Positions 1-8,048 of a stretch of 64,000 nt of DNA are shown piece by piece. The DNA is taken from positions 1,240,001-1,304,000 of the forward strand of contig OZ244129.1 in the NCBI GenBank assembly GCA_965215715.1. Direction: 5' to 3'. Every line of letters starts with the position of its first letter. The first letter of the stretch is position 1. A program made the position numbers and the translations under genes. Below the pieces are notes generated by a model. It did not search any database. It saw only the letters and a list, made by a program, of their open reading frames with translations, and had not been told where the DNA came from. This DNA comes from HXMU1428-3 sp965215715 (GTDB lineage Bacteria; Pseudomonadota; Alphaproteobacteria; Rhizobiales; HXMU1428-3).

Positions 1-148
1 AGTGGAAAGTGCTCATGCTATTGGTGCCCTTCCTTTTGTTGAATTCGACCAACCGGTAAAAATAGCCCTTATTGTTGCTATGATTGTTGGGCGACTTGAA
101 TTTTTAGTTGCTTTGAGTTTGCTGCACATTTCTTTTTGGCGCCATTAA
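1..148 (+). CDS. trkH: TrkH-type potassium uptake protein, C-terminal end (partial)
   Basis: Only the last 48 or so codons are present; the reading frame enters from the left edge and stops with TAA at 146-148. The translated end contains a hydrophobic stretch followed by GRLEFLVALSLL and a terminal FWR, which matches the usual end of the membrane subunit of the Trk potassium transporter. TrkH forms the potassium-conducting pore in the inner membrane and works with the cytoplasmic NAD-binding subunit TrkA. A position upstream of dat-hfq-hflX is familiar from Hyphomicrobiales genomes, where trk genes follow the ntr regulatory genes. The call rests on a short segment plus context. Confidence 0.6.
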   Translation, partial: VESAHAIGALPFVEFDQPVKIALIVAMIVGRLEFLVALSLLHISFWRH

Positions 149-180
149 TTTTAGGCGCTGAACCTGTAGAAAGTTTACCT

Positions 181-1044
181 ATGAGCCGGATCATTTACGT
201 TAATGGTTGTTATTATCCTTATCACCAAGCCTGTTTGCATGTTGAAGATAGGGCGACTTTGTTTGCTGATGCTGTCTATGAGGTTATCGAAGTTAAAGAT
301 GGCTTGCGGGTTGACGAACAGAGCCATTTAAAACGGTTAGGGCGTTCGTTAAAAGAGCTCAAAATCACACCGCGTTTTTCTATTGATGGTCTTGCCTTTG
401 TGATTAGAGAAGTGGTGCGGCGCAACCGTGTGCGAAACGGGTTTGTTTATCTGCAAATTAGCCGCGGCATTGCCAAGCGTGACTTTGTTTTTCCTGACAG
501 ACAAACAACGCCTTGTTCTGTTACCATTTTTGCACGCAGCAAATCACAAGATTTATTTGATGCCAGTGCTCAAAAAGGGATTAAAGTGATTACTTGCCCT
601 GATATTCGCTGGGCACGTCCAGATATTAAGACAACAGCGCTTGTTGCAAGCGTTTTAGCGCGCCAACAAGCCAAAGAGTGTGGCGCGCAAGAAGCTTGGC
701 TTTATAATGAAAATCATGAGATTACAGAAGGGGCAGCCAGTAACGCTTGGATTATCACCAATGAAGGGGACTTAATCACGCACCCAGCTAATGGACAAAT
801 CTTAAAAGGCATTACACGTGAAGGGGTTATGAGAGCTGCTAAAGAACAAAATTTAACTTATGTGGAGCGTCCCTTTGATGTCAAAGAAGCAAAAATGTCC
901 AAAGAAGCTTTTATTTCGGCTGCGACAAATTTGGTTATGCCAGTCACTTCCATTGACAAAACAACCATAAGTGGTGGAAAACCAGGGAGAGTAACGCTAC
1001 AATTACGTTCCATTTTCCATGAATTTGCCCTAATGACATCGTAA
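181..1044 (+). CDS. dat: D-amino-acid aminotransferase (class IV PLP enzyme)
   Basis: Fold-type IV aminotransferase, 287 residues from the ATG at 181; this is the normal family length. An in-frame TTG at 136 would add 15 residues overlapping trkH, with no family counterpart. The DIKTTAL segment supplies the PLP-binding lysine (about Lys150), and EITEG followed by SN (about 181-188) is the second class IV signature, with Glu183 near the cofactor. The enzyme swaps amino groups between D-amino acids and 2-oxo acids, giving D-Ala or D-Glu for peptidoglycan. The related branched-chain aminotransferase and aminodeoxychorismate lyase are less likely, because the N-terminal YVNG and the length fit Dat. 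It lies 33 bases after trkH and 173 bases before hfq. Confidence 0.87.
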   Translation: MSRIIYVNGCYYPYHQACLHVEDRATLFADAVYEVIEVKDGLRVDEQSHLKRLGRSLKELKITPRFSIDGLAFVIREVVRRNRVRNGFVYLQISRGIAKRDFVFPDRQTTPCSVTIFARSKSQDLFDASAQKGIKVITCPDIRWARPDIKTTALVASVLARQQAKECGAQEAWLYNENHEITEGAASNAWIITNEGDLITHPANGQILKGITREGVMRAAKEQNLTYVERPFDVKEAKMSKEAFISAATNLVMPVTSIDKTTISGGKPGRVTLQLRSIFHEFALMTS

Positions 1045-1217
1045 AGAGGTGTAGATTCGCAAGACAGTTTTTGTGAAGGGGGTGTATTTCTAATTAACTA
1101 ATGTAATTGTTAGTCAATAGTTCTGTACCAAGGCCCTATAGATAAAAATTAAGTATTTGTCTTTACGGTCTAAATAATTAATAGTAAATAATGCCATAAC
1201 AAAATAATGGATAAATC

Positions 1218-1466
1218 ATGGGCACCGATAAAAACCAAAACTTACAGGACGCTTTTTTAAATAATGTGCGGAAAAGCAAAACACCACTTACAATTTTCTT
1301 AGTAAATGGAATAAAACTGCAAGGTGTTGTTACCTGGTTTGATAATTTTTGCGTGTTGTTGCGCCGAGACGGGCACTCGCAGCTGGTGTATAAACATGCA
1401 ATTTCAACCATTATGCCAGGACAACCTGTGCAAATGTTTGAAGGGGAGCCAACTGAAGAGAGTTAA
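1218..1466 (+). CDS. hfq: RNA chaperone Hfq
   Basis: 82-residue Sm-like protein with both hallmarks: the Sm1 region ending in FLVNGIKLQG and the Sm2 motif YKHAISTI, which forms the uridine-binding proximal pore of the hexamer. Hfq promotes pairing of small RNAs with mRNAs and affects RNA stability. The C-terminal tail after the Sm fold is short (about 15 residues), as is usual in alphaproteobacteria. An ATG at 1218 gives the canonical N-terminus. hflX follows on the same strand, the conserved hfq-hflX order, but a repeat and hairpin lie between them. Confidence 0.97.
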   Translation: MGTDKNQNLQDAFLNNVRKSKTPLTIFLVNGIKLQGVVTWFDNFCVLLRRDGHSQLVYKHAISTIMPGQPVQMFEGEPTEES

Positions 1467-1541
1467 ACCTCTCCTTCTGGGCTTCTTAAAATCATAAGAA
1501 AAATTCAAGTCCCACCACTTAGGTGTGGGATATCACTATTT

Positions 1542-1581
1542 CATTGCCCCCTGTTTGGCATTGCCCCCTATTTGGGGCAAT
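1542..1581 (+). repeat. Tandem 17-bp repeat ending in a perfect hairpin between hfq and hflX
   Basis: A 17-base unit beginning CATTGCCCCC occurs twice head to tail (1542-1558 and 1559-1575) with one difference. The second copy runs into its own complement: ATTGCCCC at 1560-1567 pairs with GGGGCAAT at 1574-1581 around a six-base loop. No clean T-run follows, so this is a weak terminator at best. It could attenuate or process the hfq-hflX transcript. A shorter bulged hairpin lies just before it at about 1510-1530. Confidence 0.6.
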
Positions 1582-1651
1582 AAAGGCCTTTATTTGTTCT
1601 CAAGAGCAAAGTAAATTCAACGAAAGTCATTTTTAATTTAGGCCGAGCCGT

Positions 1652-3037
1652 TTGACAGAACAAAAACAAGCACAATTTCAAGACAAAACCAAACAATCTC
1701 AACCAGGTGTTCAGTTTCAGGTGGAAGAAAAACCACCTGTGCGCGCCTTGGTGCTTGTCCCCCTTATTGATCAAGATCATTCGACAAAAGCTAAACTTGT
1801 TCATGTTTCAATTCAAGATCGTATTGGTGAAGCAGAAGGCTTGGCTTTGGCAATTGATCTGGAGCTTGTGCCATCAGAGACTGTGACCCTTCATACCATT
1901 CGCCCGGCAACGCTTTTGGGTAGCGGAAAGGTTGAGCTGTTAAAACACAAAATTCACGCCCAAGATGTTGAGCTTGTGATTGTTGACCATCCGCTTTCCC
2001 CGGGTCAACAAAGGAACCTGGAGCGCGAATGGCAAGTTAAAATTTTGGACCGGACAGGCTTGATACTAGAAATTTTTGGGCGCCGTGCCAGTACCAGGGA
2101 AGGGCGTTTGCAAGTTGAGCTGGCACATTTAACTTATCAAAAAAGCCGCCTTGTTCGTTCTTGGACGCACTTGGAGCGCCAAAGAGGCGGCGGTGGGTTC
2201 ATGGGTGGCCCTGGTGAGACCCAGCTGGAGGCTGACAAGCGCCATCTGCAATCCAAAATCATAAGTTTGAGCAAAGAGCTGGAAAAGGTTAAAAAAACAC
2301 GTCAATTGCATCGCAAAAAAAGGCGGAAAGTCCCTTATCCTGTGATCGCGCTTGTGGGTTATACTAACGCTGGTAAGTCAACGCTTTTCAACCGTGTAAC
2401 AGGTGCCAAAGTTGTGGCCAAAGATCAGTTGTTTGCAACGCTTGATCCGACCATGAGAGCGATTGAATTGCCAGGGGGCAACAAGGCTATTTTGTCCGAT
2501 ACGGTTGGCTTTATTTCTAATTTGCCGACCCAACTTGTGGCATCTTTCCGCGCCACTTTGGAAGAAGTTCTTGAAGCAGACCTGATTTTGCATGTTGAAG
2601 ATATTTCAAACCCCAACCGTGAAGCCCACAGGAGAGATGTGGTTGCCATTTTAAAAGATTTAGGTGTCAATCAAGATAAAAAAGATCACAAAACACCCAT
2701 TCTTACTATTTGGAACAAAATTGATAGTTTAGATGAGACGCTTTGCGTTCAAGAGACTATTGAGACGGAGGATGAGCAAGCGCCACTTCTTATATCTGCC
2801 AAAACAGGGCAGGGCATTCCGCTTCTTTTGCAAACCATTGCTGGGCACTTGCAAGAACATGATATTGAGTTAGATCTTTCCCTCACACCAGCTCAAGGGA
2901 GCATTGTCAGCTGGCTATATGAACATGCCACGGTGACCCAAGGTGAAACTCTTGGTGATGGGACCACGCACTATCATGTGATCCTGCCAAAACGTTTGTC
3001 AGGCCGCCTAGAAAAGATGATGACAACGCAGACTTAA
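1652..3037 (+). CDS. hflX: Ribosome-associated GTPase HflX
   Basis: 461-residue GTPase that binds the 50S subunit and splits stalled or heat-damaged ribosomes. The N-terminal glycine-rich HflX domain is visible (GGGGFMGGPGETQLEAD at about 180-195), then the G domain: P-loop GYTNAGKST at 236-244, DTVGF (G3) and NKID (G4, near 357). The start is a TTG at 1652, the first initiator after the upstream stop region; a later start would cut into the conserved N-terminal domain more than 40 residues downstream. No strong ribosome-binding site precedes it, so the exact start is uncertain. It follows hfq at 185 bases and is probably co-transcribed with it. Confidence 0.95.
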   Translation: MTEQKQAQFQDKTKQSQPGVQFQVEEKPPVRALVLVPLIDQDHSTKAKLVHVSIQDRIGEAEGLALAIDLELVPSETVTLHTIRPATLLGSGKVELLKHKIHAQDVELVIVDHPLSPGQQRNLEREWQVKILDRTGLILEIFGRRASTREGRLQVELAHLTYQKSRLVRSWTHLERQRGGGGFMGGPGETQLEADKRHLQSKIISLSKELEKVKKTRQLHRKKRRKVPYPVIALVGYTNAGKSTLFNRVTGAKVVAKDQLFATLDPTMRAIELPGGNKAILSDTVGFISNLPTQLVASFRATLEEVLEADLILHVEDISNPNREAHRRDVVAILKDLGVNQDKKDHKTPILTIWNKIDSLDETLCVQETIETEDEQAPLLISAKTGQGIPLLLQTIAGHLQEHDIELDLSLTPAQGSIVSWLYEHATVTQGETLGDGTTHYHVILPKRLSGRLEKMMTTQT

Positions 3038-3210
3038 ACTTACAACAACCTTCATTCGTTCATTCGTTAACTTTATTTCTTAAGTCATTGCTAACCTTAG
3101 ATATCAAAAGCGGTTATTGAACATAATCTCATTTGACCTATGTCAATGTGATTTCATAACGAGCCTCATACAAATCTTGAAAGCGTAAATTGTAATTCAA
3201 GGACTTTGTG

Positions 3211-4158
3211 ATGGGTAAGCTGATTGATCTGACAAAAGACCAAGCCAAAGACTACGGAACAGGGCTGGTAAAATTTCAACATTGCTTGCATGAAAGCGGT
3301 TTGTTTGAAGATGACAAATTAGCTGAATTGATCGATAAGACGCCGCGTGAATATTATATGATCACTCATATGAACGTTGAAGGGCGCAAAATGATTTGGC
3401 GCAATGGAGATTTTAACGGGCTTTCAGGTGAAAGTGTTTTAGAGGCGATCAAATCAGGACAATTATGGCTTTGCTTGCGCGGCTTTGACAAGGTTGCCCC
3501 TGAGTATCACGACTTGATGGAAGCAGCCTTTCAAGACGTTGCTGATGTGACCCCACATGTGAAAACGGATCGCTCTCAAACCCATCTTTTAATATCATCG
3601 CCCAATGCCAGTGTTTTATATCATACCGACATTCCTTTGATCCATCATTGGCATATACGCGGCAAAAAGCGTTTTTATTTATGGGAAGCAGATGACAAAA
3701 CCGTTTTGCCTGATGAAGTTTTAGAAGCGGTGATCTTGCGCCAGAGGGAAGAAGAAATACCTTATGACAAAGCGTGGGATGAGTTTGCCGCTGTTATTGA
3801 TTTGGAACCAGGCATATCATGTACCTGGCCACAAAATGGGCCACACAAAGTTGATAATTTGGAAGGGTTAAATGTTTCTGTTGTGGCGGAATATTTCACG
3901 CCGCAAGCCAAGCGTAAATATGGTGTTTATTATGCCAATGGCTTTTTGCGCCGCTATTTAAACTGGGCTCCAGCATCAACTCAGACAGAGGGGATAGCTG
4001 CATATGCCAAATGCGCTTTGGCTATGGCTGTTAAAAAGCTTAACCTGACGCGCGCAAAAGAGAGAGACATGATATTGTCCTTTTTGCTCGACAAACAGAA
4101 TATAGGTAAAATCGTTGATCTTAAACCTGATCAGCAAAAGCCCATTTTGCAATTGTGA
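3211..4158 (+). CDS. JmjC/cupin-like Fe(II)-dioxygenase family protein
   Basis: 315 residues from the ATG at 3211, with AAGGA seven bases upstream. The central region YHTDIPLIHHWHI followed by GKKRFYLW has the layout of a JmjC or cupin_8 double-stranded beta-helix. HTD would be the HxD metal motif, and a later PHKV histidine (about 212) could be the third iron ligand. Such proteins are usually 2-oxoglutarate-dependent hydroxylases of proteins or small molecules, but some are only cupin-like. Substrate and activity are not evident. It stands alone between hflX and the convergent mazG. Confidence 0.55.
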   Translation: MGKLIDLTKDQAKDYGTGLVKFQHCLHESGLFEDDKLAELIDKTPREYYMITHMNVEGRKMIWRNGDFNGLSGESVLEAIKSGQLWLCLRGFDKVAPEYHDLMEAAFQDVADVTPHVKTDRSQTHLLISSPNASVLYHTDIPLIHHWHIRGKKRFYLWEADDKTVLPDEVLEAVILRQREEEIPYDKAWDEFAAVIDLEPGISCTWPQNGPHKVDNLEGLNVSVVAEYFTPQAKRKYGVYYANGFLRRYLNWAPASTQTEGIAAYAKCALAMAVKKLNLTRAKERDMILSFLLDKQNIGKIVDLKPDQQKPILQL

Positions 4159-4202
4159 TCTAACGAGTAAGTTTCATCGTGCAAGAAAGAGAAGGGCTTT
4201 GT

Positions 4203-5021
4203 TTAAGACCTCTTTTTCTCATGTTCTTTGGCCTCATCCCAAAGGGCATCCATGGCTTCCAGCGAGGCGGCTTGCATTTTCTCTTTATCATGGTCATAGG
4301 CTTGTTCTATATAGCCAAAGCGATCAATAAATTTTTTGTTGGCAGAACGAACGGCCGATTCTGGGTCAATTTTTAAATGCCGGCCCAAATTAGCCATGAC
4401 AAATAACAGGTCGCCAAACTCTTCCTCTACCTTTTCTTTGCGCGTTGACGCAGGGCTGTGCATAGCTTCTTTTAATTCATCCAACTCTTCTTGGATTTTA
4501 TCCAAAACAGGGCCGGTGTCTGGCCAATCAAAGCCAACTTGGGCGGCCTTTTTTTGTAACTTTACCGCTCGCGTCATGGCTGGCAGGCCAACGGGGATAT
4601 CTGCTAACAGGGAAGGGTCCTCTTTTGTGTCTGCCTTTTCTTCACGTTTTATCCGTTCCCACATTTCACGGATGTCTTCATCAGAAGACAAATCCTCATC
4701 TCCAAATACGTGAGGGTGGCGCCTGACAAGTTTGGTACAAATTGCGTGCACCACATCATCAAAATCAAAGGCCTTTTCTTCATCTGCCATTTGTGCGTGA
4801 TAAATCACTTGGAATAACAGGTCGCCTAATTCGTCGCAAAGTTCAGCTTTATCATTTTTTTCTATGGCGTCGACCACTTCATAGGCTTCTTCAATGGTGT
4901 AGGGAGATATTGATTTAAAGTCTTGCTTTATGTCCCACGGGCACCCCTGATCACGATCGCGCAATCGCGCCATAATGGTTTTCAGCTCTTGAATGTCAAA
5001 ATGGTCATCACGTGGTTTCAT
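4203..5021 (-). CDS. mazG: Nucleoside triphosphate pyrophosphohydrolase MazG
   Basis: 272 residues from the ATG at 5019-5021, beginning MKPRDD. Longer in-frame extensions run back through the rplI terminator and are not credible. Two tandem MazG folds are visible: the first has CPWD, then EEAYE and DELGDLLFQV with the acidic ExxE and ExxD metal ligands; the second has EELDELKEA and EEFGDLLFV. MazG hydrolyses NTPs and dNTPs to monophosphate plus pyrophosphate, cleaning damaged nucleotides and lowering (p)ppGpp in E. coli. It lies just downstream of the rplI terminator and convergent with the JmjC-like gene, 44 bases apart. Confidence 0.95.
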   Translation of the reverse strand: MKPRDDHFDIQELKTIMARLRDRDQGCPWDIKQDFKSISPYTIEEAYEVVDAIEKNDKAELCDELGDLLFQVIYHAQMADEEKAFDFDDVVHAICTKLVRRHPHVFGDEDLSSDEDIREMWERIKREEKADTKEDPSLLADIPVGLPAMTRAVKLQKKAAQVGFDWPDTGPVLDKIQEELDELKEAMHSPASTRKEKVEEEFGDLLFVMANLGRHLKIDPESAVRSANKKFIDRFGYIEQAYDHDKEKMQAASLEAMDALWDEAKEHEKKRS

Positions 5022-5070
5022 CTGAGGGAACCTTTGAAAAAAAGCCAATAAATTTGTAAAAAAAGCCAAC

Positions 5071-5114
5071 AAAAAAGGAGCCTTATCTTTTATGCAAAAA
5101 AGATAAGGCTCCTT
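5071..5114 (-). terminator. Rho-independent terminator of the rpsF-rpsR-rplI operon
   Basis: A perfect 17-bp inverted repeat (5075-5091 and 5098-5114, arm beginning AAGGAGCC) encloses a six-base loop. Read on the minus strand it is followed by six T residues (complement of 5071-5076). It lies about 20 bases after the rplI stop codon, so it ends the ribosomal operon and separates it from mazG. Confidence 0.93.
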
Positions 5115-5134
5115 AATGAGGTTTTCAAACACTT

Positions 5135-5779
5135 TTAAGCTTCGTCTTTGCTCTCAGCGTCATCTGAGGCGTCTTCAGCTTGCTCTTCAGCATCTGTTTG
5201 GCTTGCTGCTTCGTCTTCTTGGTCAGGTTCTGCGCCTTCTTCAAAGATCTCTTCAGCTGCAATAGCGGCTTCTTCTTCCGGCTCATCAGCTTGGGCTGTT
5301 ACATCTTCGCCGCGTGCTTGGCGCTCAGCTTCTTCTTGAGTGCGGGCCACGTTAATTTCAACATTCACTTCCACTTCAGGGTGGAGGCTGATGAGAACTT
5401 TATGCATGCCTAAAATTTTGATTGGACGATTTAGCAATACCTGGTTGCGATCAATTTGAATGCCATTTTCAGTGATGACTTCTGCAACATCACGAGAGCT
5501 TACAGAACCGTACAATTGGCCTGTGTCACCGGCTTGGCGAATGGCAACAAACACTTGGCCATCAATTTTTTCACCAACCTTAGACGCTTCGCTTTTGAGC
5601 TCTAAGTTGCGGGCTTCAAGTTCGGCGCGCTCAGTTTCAAATTTTTGCTTGTTCTTTTCATTGGCGCGCAAAGCTTTGCCTTGGGGCAATAAAAAGTTTC
5701 TGGCAAAACCATCTTTAACCGTGACGGTGTCACCCATCTGGCCCAGTCTACGAATACGTTCAAGAAGTATCACTTCCAT
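5135..5779 (-). CDS. rplI: 50S ribosomal protein L9 with long acidic C-terminal tail
   Basis: 214 residues from the ATG at 5777-5779, preceded by AGGAG; the N-terminus MEVILLERIRRLGQMGD is the canonical L9 start. L9 binds 23S rRNA near the L1 stalk and helps keep the reading frame. The first 150 or so residues match the usual full length of L9. The remaining 60 are almost entirely Glu, Asp, Ala and Gln and look disordered. Tails of this kind occur in some alphaproteobacterial L9 proteins. Third gene of the rpsF-rpsR-rplI operon. Confidence 0.97.
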   Translation of the reverse strand: MEVILLERIRRLGQMGDTVTVKDGFARNFLLPQGKALRANEKNKQKFETERAELEARNLELKSEASKVGEKIDGQVFVAIRQAGDTGQLYGSVSSRDVAEVITENGIQIDRNQVLLNRPIKILGMHKVLISLHPEVEVNVEINVARTQEEAERQARGEDVTAQADEPEEEAAIAAEEIFEEGAEPDQEDEAASQTDAEEQAEDASDDAESKDEA

Positions 5780-5916
5780 AACAAATCTCCTAAAAATATA
5801 AAGCGTTATGAAAGGGGAGAAGCGAAGGGGGCAATTGTTCTTACCCAAATAGCTGTCCCGCTTTCGCGGTTAGAGCCTTTTCATTTTAAAAGAGCCCAAC
5901 CAAAGTAAAAAAGGAA

Positions 5917-5938
5917 CCTGGCAATATAAATTGCCAGG
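5917..5938 (-). promoter_or_regulatory. Hairpin between rpsR and rplI
   Basis: CCTGGCAAT at 5917-5925 pairs perfectly with ATTGCCAGG at 5930-5938 around a four-base loop. On the minus strand it is followed within a few bases by an interrupted T-run, so it may cause partial termination or mark an RNA processing site that sets the rplI to rpsR ratio. The 169-base gap between rpsR and rplI holds no gene. Confidence 0.6.
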
Positions 5939-5948
5939 CTTTTAAATC

Positions 5949-6197
5949 TTAACTGATGATGTAAGGCAAAAGGCCTAGAAAACGGGCGCGCTTAATGGCA
6001 CGGGCCAATTCTCTTTGTCTTTTGGCTGAAACGGCTGTGATCCTCGAGGGAACAATTTTGCCGCGCTCAGAAATAAAGCGTTGTAACAGTTTTACATCTT
6101 TATAATCAATTTTCGGGGCGCCATCTCCAGAGAAAGGGCATGTTTTACGACGGCGATGAAAAGGGCGCCGCACTGGCAATTGTGCAATATTTTGCAT
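5949..6197 (-). CDS. rpsR: 30S ribosomal protein S18
   Basis: 82-residue S18 with the conserved RRKTCPF start region, the IDYKDVKLLQRFIS core and the basic ITAVSAKRQRELARAIKRAR segment that contacts 16S rRNA. S18 pairs with S6 on the platform of the small subunit. It starts 11 bases after the rpsF stop, so the two are translated from one message. The cysteine in CPF is retained. Confidence 0.98.
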   Translation of the reverse strand: MQNIAQLPVRRPFHRRRKTCPFSGDGAPKIDYKDVKLLQRFISERGKIVPSRITAVSAKRQRELARAIKRARFLGLLPYIIS

Positions 6198-6208
6198 GGG
6201 TGTCTTCC

Positions 6209-6616
6209 TTATCGCTCGTTGTTGTTATCACGGTTATTGTCACGATTATGATCGCGATTGTTATCACGGTGTCTAGGCCGGCGGTCATCGCGGTCGTTTT
6301 TCCGCATCATAGCTGAAGGGGCTGTTTCATGCTCTTCAACACGAACTGTCATAAAGCGCAAAATGTCAGCTGAAATGCTCATTTGACGTTCCATCTCAGC
6401 AACGGCTTGAGCGGGCGCGTCAATGTTCATTAGGGTGTAATGCGCTTTGCGGTTTTTCTTAATCTTGTAAGAAATTGGCTTCAGGCCCCAATATTCTGTT
6501 TTGGTTACCTTGCCATCGTCTTTTTCAATAATCGTCTTTAATTCATCAACCAGTTGATCAACTTGCTGGGTTGATAGCTCCTGACGACCTAGGAGCACAT
6601 GCTCATAAAGGGGCAT
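6209..6616 (-). CDS. rpsF: 30S ribosomal protein S6
   Basis: 135 residues starting MPLYEHV, the usual S6 start, with the S6 beta-alpha-beta core (WGLKPISYKIKKNRKAHY). S6 dimerises with S18 and binds the central domain of 16S rRNA. The C-terminal 30 residues are a hydrophilic tail built from repeats of RDNN or RDHN, visible in the DNA as a repeated ATTGTTATCACG-like pattern. First gene of the operon, behind a long structured leader. Confidence 0.98.
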   Translation of the reverse strand: MPLYEHVLLGRQELSTQQVDQLVDELKTIIEKDDGKVTKTEYWGLKPISYKIKKNRKAHYTLMNIDAPAQAVAEMERQMSISADILRFMTVRVEEHETAPSAMMRKNDRDDRRPRHRDNNRDHNRDNNRDNNNER

Positions 6617-6623
6617 GAGTTAT

Positions 6624-6696
6624 AGCCTTTCTGTGTATTTATATCGCATCAAATCCCCCAGCGCAGAGCCGCTTAACGAGCCCTTACAGAAAGGCT
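6624..6696 (-). promoter_or_regulatory. rpsF leader hairpin that can hide the ribosome-binding site
   Basis: AGCCTTTCTGT (6624-6634) and ACAGAAAGGCT (6686-6696) form a perfect 11-bp long-range stem in the rpsF mRNA leader. The 3-prime arm of the RNA contains the AAAGG that serves as Shine-Dalgarno sequence, nine bases before the rpsF ATG, so the stem would block initiation. A smaller AGCG/CGCT hairpin sits inside. S6:S18-binding leaders before rpsF are known in many bacteria; whether this one belongs to that class is inference. Confidence 0.6.
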
Positions 6697-6841
6697 CATA
6701 AACGAAATGACAAACAATAAATGCTTTTCATTTCAGACCCGAAAGTGTGAAGACACGGGAAGCGAGATGGGTCTTGCCTAACTCTTAAGCCCCAAAGGGC
6801 CCCTTCCGTTCAGCCTTCAACTGGAATGATTTGAAGGGGGA

Positions 6842-6870
6842 TATATAAAAAAGAAACTGGCGATTTGCAA
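6842..6870 (-). promoter_or_regulatory. Candidate sigma70 promoter of the rpsF operon
   Basis: On the minus strand TTGCAA (complement of 6865-6870) and TATATA (complement of 6842-6847) are spaced by exactly 17 bases, matching four of six and five of six consensus positions. Transcription from here would give a leader of about 220 bases. Besides the stem next to the start codon, that leader holds a GACCC/GGGTC-closed stem-loop at 6736-6773 with a nested CCCG/CGGG pairing. The gap to fabD (6617-7043) contains no gene. Confidence 0.5.
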
Positions 6871-7043
6871 AGGATTTTTTCAGTTTAAGCGGCAAATCGT
6901 CCCAAAAATTTAACAAATCGGGCAGGAAAGGGTTGCTTTTTAAGGTCAGAGACGATTAAAAGGGCGCAAATTAAAACAAAGCAACTCTGTTTAGGGTGAC
7001 CCCCTTGACTTTGTAAAGATCACTCAATTGAAAAAGAGGTCGC

Positions 7044-7991
7044 ATGGCTATTGCATTTACATTTCCAGGGCAAGGCAGTCAACAAGTTGGCATGGGCAAG
7101 GAGCTTGCTGAAAGCTACCTCGTTGCTAGGGACGTTTTCCAAGAAGTTGATGAAGCGCTGGGCAAAAGCTTGTCCAAGATTATGTGGGAAGGGCCTGGAG
7201 ACCAATTAACCCTGACTGAGAACGCCCAGCCGGCCCTTATGGCTGTTTCCATTGCTGTTATGCGCTGCTTGGAGAGTGAATTTGGCTTTGATTTGGCCAA
7301 AACGGTTAAATATGTGGCCGGGCACTCTTTGGGTGAATATTCTGCTTTGGCCGCGGCGAAAACATTTACCCTACAAGACACCGCTCAACTGCTGGCCATT
7401 CGCGGCAAATCCATGCAAGCGGCTGTTCCTGTCAATGAAGGGGCAATGGCCGCTCTTTTGGGGCTCGATTTGGAAGACGCTGAAAAATTAGCTGAAAAAG
7501 CGGCACAAGAGCAAGTGTGTACGGCGGCCAATGATAATGCGCCGGGGCAAGTTGTTTTGTCTGGCAATCGAGAAGCTGTTGAGCGTGCGGTTGAAATGGC
7601 GCCGGAGTTTGGGGCCCGCCGGGCTGTGTTGCTTGATGTTAGCGCCCCGTTCCATTGTGCTTTGATGCAGCCGGCAGCTGATGCGATGAAAGATGCCTTA
7701 TCAAATACACAAATGAACAATCCGATTGTGCCGTTGGTTGCTAACACCAAGGCCAGTGCTATTCAAGAAGCCGATGACATCCGCGCTGGTTTGGTAGAGC
7801 AAGTGACCGGGCGCGTGCGGTGGCGCGAAAGTGTGGCCTTTATGGCTGCCAATGGGGTGACGAGCGTTTATGAGGTTGGCTCTGGCCGCGTGCTCACTGG
7901 GCTTGCACGGCGGATTGAACGCAGCCTGGAAGCGCTTTCCATTGGTTCAGCTGAGGACATTCAACAATCAGGCCCGACTTTGACAGACTAA
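7044..7991 (+). CDS. fabD: Malonyl-CoA:ACP transacylase FabD
   Basis: 315 residues, normal length for the enzyme that moves malonyl groups from CoA to acyl carrier protein, feeding fatty-acid elongation. The oxyanion motif GQGSQ lies at 9-13, the nucleophile is Ser95 in GHSLGE, and the catalytic histidine is in SAPFH near residue 205. AGAGG sits five bases upstream of the ATG. First gene of the fabD-fabG-acpP-fabF series, all on the plus strand. Confidence 0.97.
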   Translation: MAIAFTFPGQGSQQVGMGKELAESYLVARDVFQEVDEALGKSLSKIMWEGPGDQLTLTENAQPALMAVSIAVMRCLESEFGFDLAKTVKYVAGHSLGEYSALAAAKTFTLQDTAQLLAIRGKSMQAAVPVNEGAMAALLGLDLEDAEKLAEKAAQEQVCTAANDNAPGQVVLSGNREAVERAVEMAPEFGARRAVLLDVSAPFHCALMQPAADAMKDALSNTQMNNPIVPLVANTKASAIQEADDIRAGLVEQVTGRVRWRESVAFMAANGVTSVYEVGSGRVLTGLARRIERSLEALSIGSAEDIQQSGPTLTD

Positions 7992-8048
7992 AGCTGCCTG
8001 CAGATTAAAGACCACGTAGATTTAAATCGATTACAGAAAGACCCTTTT

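Noticed and set aside
4203..5132. A longer mazG reading frame starting before 5021
   Set aside because: The extra 37 codons are translated from the perfect terminator hairpin of the ribosomal operon and a low-complexity stretch.
7005..7033. Promoter with TTGACT before fabD
   Set aside because: The -10 position reads TTGAAA and would be only 11 bases from the start codon, so the pairing is not credible.
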